A stretch of 64,000 bases of DNA from Spirochaetota bacterium (lineage in GTDB: Bacteria; Spirochaetota; Spirochaetia; Treponematales; UBA12059), in assembly GCA_018262985.1 (NCBI GenBank), contig JADFDI010000001.1, positions 124,001 to 188,000 of the forward strand. Reading direction: 5' to 3'. Positions within the stretch are counted from its first letter, which is position 1; every line of letters begins with the position of its first letter. The position numbers were made by a program, and so were the translations under genes. The notes below the pieces were generated by a model, which ran no database searches, was not told where the DNA came from, and saw only the letters and a list, made by a program, of their open reading frames with translations. Below, one piece after another: positions 1 through 7,863 of the stretch.

Positions 1-1
1 G

Positions 2-898
2 CTGCTCGCCGAGCTCGGACGGGAGATCCGCGAGGCTTCCATACACCACGGCGACGCGACCATCCACGTCACCGCCAGCGTCGGCTTCGCCTTCCTGTCC
101 CAGGGCATGACGGTGGAGGACGCCTACCGGCGCGCCGACATGGCGCTCTACATGGCCAAGAGCCGCGGCCGCGACCGCCAGGTCTGCGACGACCTGGCCT
201 GGGACGCGGCCGAGTCCGATCCCACCCGCGTGGCGCTCGAACACTTCGAGAACGTCACGAAGGTCTGGACCGACCGCATGTCCGAGCTGATCCGCTCGGT
301 GGGGCGCCGCGCCATGGAGGAAACCCGGAAAAGCGCCGAGCGCGACGGCCTCACGGGACTCTACAACCGGTCCTACTGGGATCGTCGCATCGCGCGCGAG
401 CTGGCCAACGCCGCGAAATCGGGGCAGCCCCTCTCCATCGCCATGTTCGACATCGACGACTTCCACTGGGTCAACGTCGATTTCGGCTATCCGACCGGCG
501 ACCTCGCGCTCAAGGCCGTCGCGGAGCTGGCCCAGAACCATTCGCGCCTGACCGACTGGGTGGCCCGCTACGGAGGCGAGGAATTCATGATCGTCATGCC
601 GGGGACCCAGGCTAACGACGCGGCCCTGGTCGCCGAGCGCTTCCGGGCCGCTCTCGAGGCGGCGGAGGTGCCCAAGTACGGCGGCGGGACCATGAAGCTC
701 ACCGCCAGCGTCGGCGTCGCCTCGCTCGCGGACCTCGCGCCGGCCGCGTTCGATCCCGTCTCGCTCGTGCAGGCGGCGAGCGACCGCGTCATGGCCGCCA
801 AGGCGGCCGGCAAGAACCGCGTCGCGGGCGCCGCCGGCATGAGTTCGGGCGCGGCCATCGCCCCGAAGCCGGAGAGGCCGGGCAAGAAGCGGGGCTGA
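2..898 (+). CDS. Tandem GGDEF diguanylate cyclase, 5' end outside the window
   Basis: Only the last 298 residues are present; the reading frame is open to the left edge. The first 60 residues are the C-terminal half of one GGDEF domain (ITASVG-like strand, then YRRADMALYMAKSRGRDR). A helical linker of about 50 residues follows, then a complete second GGDEF domain starting at ERDGLTGLYNR. The active-site GGEEF is at bases 572-586, preceded five residues earlier by RLTD, an intact RxxD inhibitory site. The second domain should therefore make cyclic di-GMP from two GTP and be feedback-inhibited. Whether the first domain is active cannot be judged, because its signature is outside the window. The gene converges on the chorismate mutase gene with 29 bases between stops. 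Confidence 0.93.
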   Translation: MLAELGREIREASIHHGDATIHVTASVGFAFLSQGMTVEDAYRRADMALYMAKSRGRDRQVCDDLAWDAAESDPTRVALEHFENVTKVWTDRMSELIRSVGRRAMEETRKSAERDGLTGLYNRSYWDRRIARELANAAKSGQPLSIAMFDIDDFHWVNVDFGYPTGDLALKAVAELAQNHSRLTDWVARYGGEEFMIVMPGTQANDAALVAERFRAALEAAEVPKYGGGTMKLTASVGVASLADLAPAAFDPVSLVQAASDRVMAAKAAGKNRVAGAAGMSSGAAIAPKPERPGKKRG

Positions 899-927
899 GC
901 GGGCGGCGCGAGCGTCCCCGCGGCGCC

Positions 928-1236
928 TCAGCCCGGCCCGCCGCCGTCGCGCGCCGCCTCCTGCATCCGCCGCGACTCCGCCATGATCGCCATCCAGAGC
1001 GACTCCGCGAACCCGGGCGAAAGCCCCTCGGCCTCGGCCAGGGCGCGCACCCGGGCGAGGACTCGCGACTCGCGGCCCGGGTCGGCGACGCCCGCCTTGA
1101 AGCGCCGCGTGCCGAGGGCGGCTCGCATGCGCTCGCCGAGCAGGCGGACCAAAGCCGCGTCCGCCGCGTCGATCGTGGCGCGGAGGCTCTCGAGGCCCTC
1201 GGCGTCGCCGCTTCCGGGGCGTCCCGTCGCGTTCAT
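928..1236 (-). CDS. Chorismate mutase, AroQ type
   Basis: A 102-residue protein with the AroQ pattern: LRATIDAADAALVRLLGER near residues 18-36, then the RFKAG stretch where AroQ enzymes carry a lysine active-site residue, and a C-terminal helix. It would convert chorismate to prephenate for phenylalanine and tyrosine. Its ATG overlaps the aroC stop as ATGA, so it is the third gene of aroB-aroC-CM and probably translationally coupled. It has no fused prephenate dehydratase or dehydrogenase domain. The alternative, a small AroQ-like protein of another role, is unlikely next to aroC. Confidence 0.88.
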   Translation of the reverse strand: MNATGRPGSGDAEGLESLRATIDAADAALVRLLGERMRAALGTRRFKAGVADPGRESRVLARVRALAEAEGLSPGFAESLWMAIMAESRRMQEAARDGGGPG

Positions 1237-2288
1237 GAGGAGCCTTCCGCCGAGGCCCCGCGCCCGCCCGGCCCGGCGCCCGGACCCTGGGCGGCCGGCC
1301 GGCCGAGCGGCGCGGTCGCGCGGGCGACGAGGGCCAGGTCCGCGAGGACGACGGCGAGCGCCGCCTCGAGGGCGACCGCGCCGCGCAGCGCGATGCAGGC
1401 GTCGTGCCGGCCGCCGATTTCCAGCGTGCCCATGGCGCCCGTCCCGAAGTCGAAGGTCTCCTGGGGCAGCGCTATCGAGGACGCCGGCTTCACGGCCACC
1501 CTCGCCACGAGCTCGTTCCCGTTCGAGATGCCGCCGTTGACCCCGCCCGAGCCGTTCCGCGCGGTGCGGCCCGCGGCGTCGACGAAGGGGTCGTTGTGCT
1601 CCGAGCCTCGCATGCGGGCGGCGCGGAAGCCGTCGCCGAACTCGACGCCGCGCGTCCCGGGCACCGCGAAGATGGCGTGCGCCGCGAGGCTCTCGAGCGC
1701 GTCGAACCAGGGCTCGCCGAGCCCGGCGGGAAGGCCCGAGACGCGGAGCTCCACCAGGGCTCCGACCGAGTCGCCCGCGGCGGCCGCCTCGGACGCCGCG
1801 GCCTCCACGTCGCTCCGGCCGCCGGCCTCGACGACGCGCGTCGTGAACGACACGCCCGGCAGCAGCTTCTTCGCGACGGCGCCCGCCGCCACGAGGCCGA
1901 CCGTGAGCCGCCCGGAGAAGTGCCCCGAGCCGCGCAGGTCGGCGTAGCCGCCGTATTTCAGCCCCGCGCTGAAGTCGGCGTGCCCGGGGCGCGGCACCTC
2001 GCGGAAGCGCTCGTAATCGGCGCTCCGCGTGTCGGCGTTGCGCACGGCCACGAGGATCGGCGCGCCGGTCGTGAAGCCCCCGTACACGCCCGAAAGGAGC
2101 TCCGGCACGTCGGCCTCGCGGCGCGAGGTGGTGCCGCCCGCTCCGGCGCGCCGCCGGGCCAGGTCGCCCTCGAGATCGGCGGGGGCGAGCGGCAGGCCGG
2201 GCGGGCAACCGTCGATGACGGCGCCGACGAGCGGGCCGTGCGACTCCCCCAGGATTTCCACGCGGAAAATGCGGCCGAACGAGTTCAT
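1233..2288 (-). CDS. aroC: Chorismate synthase
   Basis: A 351-residue protein, close to the usual 350-390. It has the family signatures GESHGPLVGAVIDGCPPG near residue 12, the central SGRLT and GGVNGGISNG segments, and the RHD box (EIGGRHDACIALRG) near residue 305. The enzyme removes phosphate from EPSP to form chorismate using reduced FMN. The start is fixed by an ATGA overlap with the aroB stop. The C-terminal 30 residues are rich in Gly, Ala and Pro and have no known role. It is the middle gene of the aromatic operon. Confidence 0.96.
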   Translation of the reverse strand: MNSFGRIFRVEILGESHGPLVGAVIDGCPPGLPLAPADLEGDLARRRAGAGGTTSRREADVPELLSGVYGGFTTGAPILVAVRNADTRSADYERFREVPRPGHADFSAGLKYGGYADLRGSGHFSGRLTVGLVAAGAVAKKLLPGVSFTTRVVEAGGRSDVEAAASEAAAAGDSVGALVELRVSGLPAGLGEPWFDALESLAAHAIFAVPGTRGVEFGDGFRAARMRGSEHNDPFVDAAGRTARNGSGGVNGGISNGNELVARVAVKPASSIALPQETFDFGTGAMGTLEIGGRHDACIALRGAVALEAALAVVLADLALVARATAPLGRPAAQGPGAGPGGRGASAEGSS

Positions 2289-3361
2289 GGCGCCTCCATG
2301 ACGAAACGGGAAAGCTCCGCGAGCTCGACGCGTTCCACTCGCACGGCGCCGATGCCCGCGGGCAGCGAGGCGAACAATCCGGAACCATCGCGCTTCTTGT
2401 CCGCGGGCAGCGCCCTGGCTACCCTCGAGCGGAAGGCGGGGTCGTCGTCGAGGCCCGCGAGCGCCGCGGTCTCCGCCACCGAGGCCGGAAGGCCGAAGGA
2501 TTCGAGGAGCCGCGCGATCCGTTCCGCATCCCTGTCCGGAAGCGCGCCGCGCGAGGCCTGGAAGCGGCAGATGGAGGCGAGGCCCGCGGCCACCGCGCGG
2601 CCGTGACCCAGCCCCGCGGCGGCCTCGAGCGCGTGGCCGATCGTGTGCCCCAGGTTGAGGACGCGGCGCGAGAGCGGGGCTTCGGGCGGCAGCTCCTCGA
2701 AGGGGTCGGCCTCGACGTAGCGCGCCTTGCACGCGAGCGAACGCCCGACGAGCTCCCCGAGCGCCGCTCCGGAGGGCCGCGCCCTTCCCAGGCCCTCGAG
2801 GAAGGCGAAGTGCGCGCCGCCCTCGATGACGCCGTGCTTCACGGCCTCCGCCATGCCGGCGGCGAATTCCGCGTCCGGCAGGGTGTCGAGCAACGCGACG
2901 TCCACGAGCACCTCGCGCGGCGGGCGGAAGACGCCGACCTGGTTCTTGAGGGAACCGAGGTCGAGCCCGTTCTTGCCGCCGACCGAGGCGTCCACCATGG
3001 CCAGCAGGGTGCTCGGGACGAAGACCGCGTCCACGCCCCGCAGCCAGGTGGCGGCCGCGAAGCCCGCGAGGTCGAGGACGGCGCCGCCGCCCACCGCGAC
3101 CACGGTCCAGCGCCGGCCGACGCCGAGACCCGAGAAGGCCTCCGCGAGCGTCACGAACGAGGCGAACGATTTGCCTTCCTCGCCCCTCGGCGCCTCGACG
3201 ACGGGGCAGGGCGGGAACTTCGCGCCGTGGAGCCTGCGGACTTCCGGGTCGCATACGAGGACGGCGCGCGCCGGGTCGACGAGCACCGCGAGCGATTCCA
3301 GGTCGCCCGTGCGGACGCGCGTGGCCTGGCGGCGGACGCTTTCGAGCCTTAAGTCGATCAT
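2285..3361 (-). CDS. aroB: 3-dehydroquinate synthase
   Basis: A 358-residue protein with the NAD-binding GGGAVLDLAGFAAATW segment near residue 85, the PSTLLAMVDASVGGKNG motif near residue 110, the AEAVKHG metal-ligand region and LNLGHTIGHALE with the zinc-binding histidines. It makes dehydroquinate from DAHP in the shikimate pathway. It is the first gene of aroB-aroC-CM. The -10 box ends 7 bases from the ATG and no ribosome-binding site is visible, so the transcript may be leaderless. Two copies of the GTGTCACGAAGCTTC element lie directly upstream of its -35 box. Confidence 0.96.
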   Translation of the reverse strand: MIDLRLESVRRQATRVRTGDLESLAVLVDPARAVLVCDPEVRRLHGAKFPPCPVVEAPRGEEGKSFASFVTLAEAFSGLGVGRRWTVVAVGGGAVLDLAGFAAATWLRGVDAVFVPSTLLAMVDASVGGKNGLDLGSLKNQVGVFRPPREVLVDVALLDTLPDAEFAAGMAEAVKHGVIEGGAHFAFLEGLGRARPSGAALGELVGRSLACKARYVEADPFEELPPEAPLSRRVLNLGHTIGHALEAAAGLGHGRAVAAGLASICRFQASRGALPDRDAERIARLLESFGLPASVAETAALAGLDDDPAFRSRVARALPADKKRDGSGLFASLPAGIGAVRVERVELAELSRFVMEAP

Positions 3362-3368
3362 CGCGCAC

Positions 3369-3397
3369 AGCCTAGCCCGGGCGGGCTTCCGGCTCAA
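3369..3397 (-). promoter_or_regulatory. aroB promoter, leaderless type
   Basis: On the minus strand TTGAGC is at 3397-3392, followed by a 17-base spacer and TAGGCT at 3374-3369. Only seven bases separate the -10 from the ATG, so transcription should begin at or beside the start codon. Confidence 0.5.
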
Positions 3398-3404
3398 GCC
3401 CGAC

Positions 3405-3447
3405 GCGGTGTCACGAAGCTTCCGGGCGGTGTCACGAAGCTTCCGGG
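3405..3447 (-). repeat. Two tandem copies of the GTGTCACGAAGCTTC element
   Basis: GGTGTCACGAAGCTTCCGGG occurs twice with a 21-base period, which is two helical turns. Each copy contains two short palindromic cores, GTGTCAC and GAAGCTTC. The pair sits seven bases upstream of the aroB -35 box. Other copies are at 31386-31407 and 49409-49430, each upstream of a minus-strand promoter. It looks like a binding site for a transcription factor. Confidence 0.7.
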
Positions 3448-3547
3448 TCCCTCGCGCGGAGCGCTCGTCCCCCAAGGCATCGTCTTTCCCTCCATTATCT
3501 CGAATTGCTTGACCCCGAGGCCCCGCCCGGGACACACTCCGCCCCAG

Positions 3548-5032
3548 ATGGCAAGCGAGCACGCGTACCACGACAGCGCCTATGACGACCTCTCGCTCGA
3601 GCTCGAGGATCTCGCCGCCTCGGGAGCGGGCGAGGCCGCGCGGATACGCTTCATCGAGAAAGTCCACGTGAACCGCAACCGCGCCATCCGCGACCTGGAC
3701 TTCAAGGCCCTGGACCCGCGCTCGGTCGCCGACGACTTCCTGCTGCCCCGCAAGGACCTTTCGCGCTTCGCGGTCGAGGCCTGGGTCCGCCACGTCTGCC
3801 TGCCGCGCCTCGGCGCCCGCCTCGCGGACCGCCTCCTCGTGTTCGGGCTCGGCCGCCTCTTCTCGGCCTACAACGAGCTCGGCGCCCAGTACTGCACCGA
3901 CGCCGACCTCAACGTCATCGCCGATGACGGCCTCTCCGCGAAGGACCTCGCCGCAGTCTCCGCGGCCCTCGCGCCCCTGCGCGGCGAGCTCCACGAGCGC
4001 TTCGGCGTCGTGCTCGAGCTGCATCCGGATTTCACCCTGCAGCGCGAAGGCGCGGTGCTCGGGGCCCTCGAGGATCCGGATCCGAAGCGCCGCTTCGCCA
4101 CGGCCCTCTTCTACCGCGCCAACGAGCGCGGCATCCGCGTGCTCAAGGACCACCCGGCCATCCGCGAGCGGATCTTCTCCAAGGTCCGCCGCCTGCCCGA
4201 CGCGGCCCTGTTCGAGCACTTCCTCGGCCTCGGCGGCGCGGGTCCCGCCTTCGCGAAGCTCCGCTCGGGCGCGCCCCTGCCCGTCGGCCTCGACGGCTCC
4301 TGCGACAAGGCCCTGGCCGCCGAGGTGGTGGGCTCGCGGGCCTTCGCGCTGCGCTGGCGGCGGCTCTTCCCCCAGGGCCTGTTCGTCTCGCCGCCGGAGT
4401 GGCACTTCTCGATGAAGTACTTCGTCAACCGGGTCTACGACTACCTTTCGGCCATGCGCACGGCCGGCCGCGGCCTTCCGGAGCTCGGCTTCGGCGAGCC
4501 GGGGCCGGACGGCCTCGATCCCGACTGGCGCTGGCTCCGCGACGCCCACAAGCTCATGCTGCACCTGCAGGAGCTCGTCATGGCGCACATCGGGGCCTTC
4601 GGCGTCGAGGTGGACTACGGCTGGATGTCCGCCACGCGTTTCGCCCGCCTCGCGGACCTGGGCGGTCCCCGCTTCATCGCCGACTTCGACGCCATGGTGC
4701 TCGACGGCGGACTACTCAAGGCCAGCGAGGTCGAGCGCTACCGCGAGCTGCGCCGAAAGATCGCGACGCGCGCGAACGACCGCGTGCTCGAGGGCCCGGC
4801 CGCGGACCGCGCCAGATTCCCCGAGGGCTTCCGCTTCGAGAACCTTTCCGCGGACGAGGGCCGCTACCGCATCCGCGTGCCGTACCATTGGGGCGACCTC
4901 GCCTTCTTCGCCTTCTCCTCCATCGCGGCCCGCGTCGCGCGCATCGTCGAGTCGCGCATCCTGCCCTCCATGCCGCGCCTCGGCATGCCCCGAGAAGACC
5001 TCGAGGCCTACCTGAAGGTGTTCGGAGCCTGA
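3548..5032 (+). CDS. Putative nucleotidyltransferase-fold protein
   Basis: A 494-residue protein that I do not recognise as a named enzyme. Residues about 100-135 read GLGRLFSAYNELGAQYCTDA followed by DLNV. This resembles the G-R-x-E-x(n)-DxD core of nucleotidyltransferases such as GlnD and DUF294 proteins, with the DAD pair as likely metal ligands. The rest is mostly helical, with no signal peptide or membrane segment. An ATG at 3548 is chosen over the TTG at 3509; TTGACC at 3509-3514 may instead be a -35 box with a weak CACACT -10 about ten bases before the ATG. It is divergent from aroB and stands alone. The function is unknown. Confidence 0.6.
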   Translation: MASEHAYHDSAYDDLSLELEDLAASGAGEAARIRFIEKVHVNRNRAIRDLDFKALDPRSVADDFLLPRKDLSRFAVEAWVRHVCLPRLGARLADRLLVFGLGRLFSAYNELGAQYCTDADLNVIADDGLSAKDLAAVSAALAPLRGELHERFGVVLELHPDFTLQREGAVLGALEDPDPKRRFATALFYRANERGIRVLKDHPAIRERIFSKVRRLPDAALFEHFLGLGGAGPAFAKLRSGAPLPVGLDGSCDKALAAEVVGSRAFALRWRRLFPQGLFVSPPEWHFSMKYFVNRVYDYLSAMRTAGRGLPELGFGEPGPDGLDPDWRWLRDAHKLMLHLQELVMAHIGAFGVEVDYGWMSATRFARLADLGGPRFIADFDAMVLDGGLLKASEVERYRELRRKIATRANDRVLEGPAADRARFPEGFRFENLSADEGRYRIRVPYHWGDLAFFAFSSIAARVARIVESRILPSMPRLGMPREDLEAYLKVFGA

Positions 5033-5272
5033 GGACGGAGGGAGCGCGGACGGGGGAGGGGGGAACAGGCGCCGGGGCCCCAAGCTCGCTTCGCGTCGAC
5101 CCGAGGCGGCGGGCCCGCCCTTTTCTCGCGGGGGCGCCGCCGCGCTCGACGCGGCGCTCCGCGCCGGGTCTCGGGCCGCCCGCTTGACGGAGCCGCCCTG
5201 CCGGCCGCACGATGGCTTCCACGGTCATCCGAACCCGGAAGGAAGACGCCCCGCCATGAGCCTGTAAGGACC

Positions 5273-5372
5273 GGAACCCGACAGGGTTCCCCGAGATCGC
5301 CCCGAATCCCGCGCGCTTCGCGCCGGGGTTCGCTTCCGCGTCCGCGGAAGCGCGCCGGCCCGCGGGCCGGCG
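5273..5372. other. Run of four consecutive hairpins in a 422-base gap
   Basis: The gap 5033-5454 holds no convincing gene. Within it lie four adjacent hairpins: 5273-5290 (GGAACCC/GGGTTCC), 5303-5332 (eight pairs with one G-U and an inner CGC/GCG stem), 5332-5351 (GCTTCCGCG/CGCGGAAGC with a two-base loop) and a perfect 20-base palindrome at 5353-5372. The last ends 82 bases before the GNAT start. This may be a structured leader, a small RNA or a terminator region. Confidence 0.5.
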
Positions 5373-5454
5373 GGGCGATGCGCCTGAGGCCGGAACGCCG
5401 CCCCGAACACGAAACCCGCGAGGACCCGAGGGCGGCCTTCCATCGGAGCGTTCC

Positions 5455-6381
5455 ATGACCGCATCCCTTCGTTTCAAACCCTACGCGGCCGCAGATTGGC
5501 GGACCGTCCTCGACTTCCTCGTCGACTCGTTCGCGCGGACGGGCCGTCCCTTCGACTGGCTCGTCGACCGCTGGTGCTTCGTCTCGGTGATCGGCCACCG
5601 CTTCCACGATTGCCCGCTCGAGGCCTGGGAGGGCCGGATCGGCCTCTGGTCCGACGCCTCGGGCCGTATCGTGGCCATGGCCAACGAGGAGGAAGGGAAA
5701 GGCGACGTCTTCCTCCAGTTCCTCGAACCCTCGATCGCCACGCCCGGGCTCGTCGCGGAAATGCTCGAGTTCGCGGAGCGGGCCTGCGTCCGGCCCCGCG
5801 ACGGCGGCAGGGGCTTCGCGCTCCGCGTACCCGAGAGCCTCCCGTGGGTCGGCGCCCTGGCCCTGGAGCGCGGCTACATGCGCGCCGACTGGACCGAGCC
5901 CATGGGCAGGCGCGCGCTCGAAGCGGCGCCCGCGATCCCGTCCCTCCCCGAAGGCCTCCGCCTCGCCGACGGCCGGGAGACTAGCGGCGCGACGCGCGCG
6001 GACGCCCACCGCCGCGCCTTCGGCTACGACGACCCGGGCTACGTGGCTCGCGGTCCGGCCGCCTTCTCGGCCGTGCGCGAAAGCCCGCTCTGGCGCGCGG
6101 AGCTCGACGCCGCGGTGCTCGACCCGGGCGGCCGCGAGGTCTCGTTCGCCTGCGGCTGGTACGACGAGCGGAACCGCCTCGTGGTGCTCGAGCCGGTCGG
6201 CACCGATCCCGCCTTCCGCCGCCAGGGGCTGGCCGACGCGGCCATCGCCCTCGTCCTCTCCCGGGCTTTCGCGCTCGGGGCGCGCTCCGCCTGGGTCGGC
6301 TCCGACCAGGCGTTCTACCGCGCCATCGGCTTCGAGGTCGCGCACCGCTTCGCGGTGTACGAGTATCGCGCCTCCTCGTGA
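5455..6381 (+). CDS. GNAT-family N-acetyltransferase, double-domain
   Basis: A 308-residue protein about twice the length of a single GNAT domain. The C-terminal half has the acetyl-CoA motif A region EPVGTDPAFRRQGLADAAI at about residues 245-263 and a following FYRAIGFE segment near the end, which is motif B. The N-terminal half (residues 5-150) looks like a degenerate second GNAT fold. The substrate cannot be read from the sequence. The gene is flanked by the hairpin run upstream and a strong hairpin nine bases downstream, so it is probably monocistronic. The start ATG has a weak GGAG upstream. Confidence 0.8.
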   Translation: MTASLRFKPYAAADWRTVLDFLVDSFARTGRPFDWLVDRWCFVSVIGHRFHDCPLEAWEGRIGLWSDASGRIVAMANEEEGKGDVFLQFLEPSIATPGLVAEMLEFAERACVRPRDGGRGFALRVPESLPWVGALALERGYMRADWTEPMGRRALEAAPAIPSLPEGLRLADGRETSGATRADAHRRAFGYDDPGYVARGPAAFSAVRESPLWRAELDAAVLDPGGREVSFACGWYDERNRLVVLEPVGTDPAFRRQGLADAAIALVLSRAFALGARSAWVGSDQAFYRAIGFEVAHRFAVYEYRASS

Positions 6382-6389
6382 TCCATCCC

Positions 6390-6414
6390 GGCGGGAGCCC
6401 CGAGGGCTCCCGCC
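6390..6414 (+). terminator. GC-rich terminator hairpin after the GNAT gene
   Basis: GGCGGGAGCCC and GGGCTCCCGCC form an 11-base-pair stem with a CGA loop, starting nine bases after the stop. A pyrimidine-rich stretch follows, but there is no pure T tract. Confidence 0.65.
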
Positions 6415-6436
6415 CCTTCCTTCCCCCATCCCCCAT

Positions 6437-6485
6437 CCCCTTTCCCCTTTCCCCTTTCCCCTTTCCCCTTTCCCCTTTCCCCTTT
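6437..6485. repeat. Seven exact copies of CCCCTTT
   Basis: A 7-base microsatellite, purely pyrimidine on the plus strand and mirror-symmetric. Such tracts can form triplex (H-DNA) structures under supercoiling. It lies about 85 bases upstream of the predicted -35 box of the DUF5320 operon. Confidence 0.85.
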
Positions 6486-6500
6486 CCTCCATCCCCAATC

Positions 6501-6568
6501 CTGTTCATCCTCTTCCATCCTGTTATCCTGTCCTGATTCTCTTCCTCTTCCTCTTCCTCTTCCTCTCC
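6501..6568. repeat. ATCCTGTTATCCTGTC repeat plus CTTCCT microsatellite
   Basis: A CTGTTCATCC/ATCCTGTTATCCTGTC block is followed by a CTCTTC hexamer repeat that ends at the -35 box. Nearly the same block followed by a TTC-rich tract occurs at 9203-9266 before the second promoter of the same gene cluster. No coding potential is visible in the 258-base gap 6382-6639. Confidence 0.7.
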
Positions 6569-6597
6569 TTGACTAAACGAGCATATGCCCTTATATT
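6569..6597 (+). promoter_or_regulatory. Promoter of the DUF5320-MinD-MinD-NifX operon
   Basis: TTGACT at 6569-6574, a 17-base spacer and TATATT at 6592-6597 make a near-consensus housekeeping promoter. The expected start point is about 6604. One GAGCATATGCCC site lies inside the spacer and a second site covers the start point. A good ribosome-binding site (AAGGAGG) precedes the ATG at 6640. Confidence 0.75.
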
Positions 6598-6616
6598 GGA
6601 TAAAGGGCATAAGCCC
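6579..6616. promoter_or_regulatory. Two near-palindromic GGGCATAWGCCC operator candidates
   Basis: GAGCATATGCCC (6579-6590) and GGGCATAAGCCC (6605-6616) each differ by one base from the perfect palindrome GGGCATATGCCC. The segment TATGCCCTT...AAGGGCATA (6584-6611) also forms a nine-base-pair inverted repeat. Their positions in the spacer and at the start point are those of a repressor. The DUF134 HTH protein encoded 3.6 kb downstream is the likely ligand (inference). Confidence 0.65.
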
Positions 6617-6639
6617 GTAAATACCGCAAGGAGGCAAAC

Positions 6640-6963
6640 ATGCCTGCACGGAATGGAATGGGTCCGGAAGGCCTCGGTCCCCTGACCGGACGGGGAATGG
6701 GCGAGTGCGGCGGCCGCGGTGGCGTCGGGTTCGCGAGACGCGGGATGGGCCGCGGCTTCGGACGAGGCGCTGGCGATGGAGTTGGCCGCGGCCGTGGTTG
6801 CGGCTACGGCGCCGCCTACGGCTACGGTGGCGGCTTCGAAGCCCGCGCCCGGAGCGCGTCGGAAATCCGCGACGAACTCCTCGCACGCAAGGCGGCGCTC
6901 GAGGCCGCGCTCGGCAAGCTCGAGGATCAGATCAAGGCGAACGCCGTCGCCAAGGACGAGTAG
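6640..6963 (+). CDS. DUF5320 family protein
   Basis: A 107-residue protein with the family N-terminus MPARNGMGPEGLGPLTGRGM and a following Gly/Arg/Tyr-rich stretch (residues 20-66). It ends in a predicted coiled coil (residues 72-105, EIRDELLARKAALEAALGKL). DUF5320 proteins are found in anaerobes beside MinD/Mrp ATPases and NifX-like proteins; their biochemical role is unknown. It has a strong AAGGAGG site and is the first gene of the operon, six bases before the first MinD gene. A single Cys in GMGECGG may matter for metal or cluster binding, but this is a guess. Confidence 0.88.
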   Translation: MPARNGMGPEGLGPLTGRGMGECGGRGGVGFARRGMGRGFGRGAGDGVGRGRGCGYGAAYGYGGGFEARARSASEIRDELLARKAALEAALGKLEDQIKANAVAKDE

Positions 6964-6969
6964 GACGGC

Positions 6970-7863
6970 GTGGATAATCGAACGGGCTTCGCGCCTCTCC
7001 GCGTCGCCGTGGCCTCGGGCAAGGGCGGGACCGGCAAGACCAGCCTCGCCGTCGCCCTGGCCCTTTCGGCGTCCGCATCGGTCCGCGTACGGCTCGTCGA
7101 CCTCGACGTCGAGGCTCCCGACTCCCTGGCCTACCTGCCCGACGCGGTCGCGTCCGGCGAACGCCGGACCGTCGAAATCGCGGTACCCGCGGTCGACCGG
7201 GACGCGTGCGATTCCTGCGGACTCTGCGCCCGCGCGTGCCGCTTCGGCGCCATCCTGGTGCTGCCGGGCGTCACGCAGATAGACACGAACCTCTGCAAGG
7301 GGTGCGGCCGCTGCGTGCGGGTCTGTCCCCGCAAAGCCCTGACGGAGCGGCCCGTGGAGGCCGGTTCCGTACAGAGCTACGAGCACGGGTCGCTTTCCGT
7401 CATCGAAGGCAGGCTCCGCCCGGGCGATGTCCGCGTCACCGCGGTCATCGACGGCGCCCTCTCCGCGGCTTCCGGGATTCCCGCCGACCTGGAAATCCGC
7501 GACTGCCCTCCGGGCGCCACCTGCCCGCTGACGCGCTCGCTGCGCGGGGCCGACTACGCCGTCCTGGTGGCCGAGCCGAGCGCCTATTCGGCGCACGACC
7601 TGGTCGCCGCCGCGCGCGTGGTCCGCGAGATGGGCATCCCGGGGGGCATCGTCGTGAACAAGGCGGGCGCCTCGAGCCCCGAGCTCGACGCGGCGATCGC
7701 CGGTTCGGGCCTCGTCCCGCTCGGCTCGGTGCCCTTCGACGCGGACCTGGCCCGCGAAGGCGCGGACGCCAAACCCTGGCGCATGGACGGCCCCGCGGGT
7801 CCGGCGGTCCGCGCCGTGCTCGATGCGCTGAAGGCGCTCGAGGCTTCCCGGAGGACGGCGTGA
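6970..7863 (+). CDS. MinD/ParA-type ATPase with two [4Fe-4S] motifs (first paralogue)
   Basis: A 297-residue protein. The deviant Walker A KGGTGKTS lies near residue 20. A ferredoxin insert follows at about residues 75-125 with CDSCGLCARAC and CKGCGRCVRVC, each C-x2-C-x2-C-x3-C, so two [4Fe-4S] clusters. The expected switch region reads IRDCPPGATCPL, where most family members have DxPPG. Such ATPases occur in pairs in the orange-protein complex of Desulfovibrio and in many anaerobes beside NifX-like proteins, where they are thought to handle metal clusters. GTG start six bases after DUF5320. It overlaps its paralogue by GTGA. Confidence 0.9.
   Translation: MDNRTGFAPLRVAVASGKGGTGKTSLAVALALSASASVRVRLVDLDVEAPDSLAYLPDAVASGERRTVEIAVPAVDRDACDSCGLCARACRFGAILVLPGVTQIDTNLCKGCGRCVRVCPRKALTERPVEAGSVQSYEHGSLSVIEGRLRPGDVRVTAVIDGALSAASGIPADLEIRDCPPGATCPLTRSLRGADYAVLVAEPSAYSAHDLVAAARVVREMGIPGGIVVNKAGASSPELDAAIAGSGLVPLGSVPFDADLAREGADAKPWRMDGPAGPAVRAVLDALKALEASRRTA

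Noticed and set aside
6437-6568. Mobile element remnant between the GNAT gene and the cluster
   Set aside because: The tracts are low-complexity repeats; there are no terminal inverted repeats, transposase fragments or target duplications.
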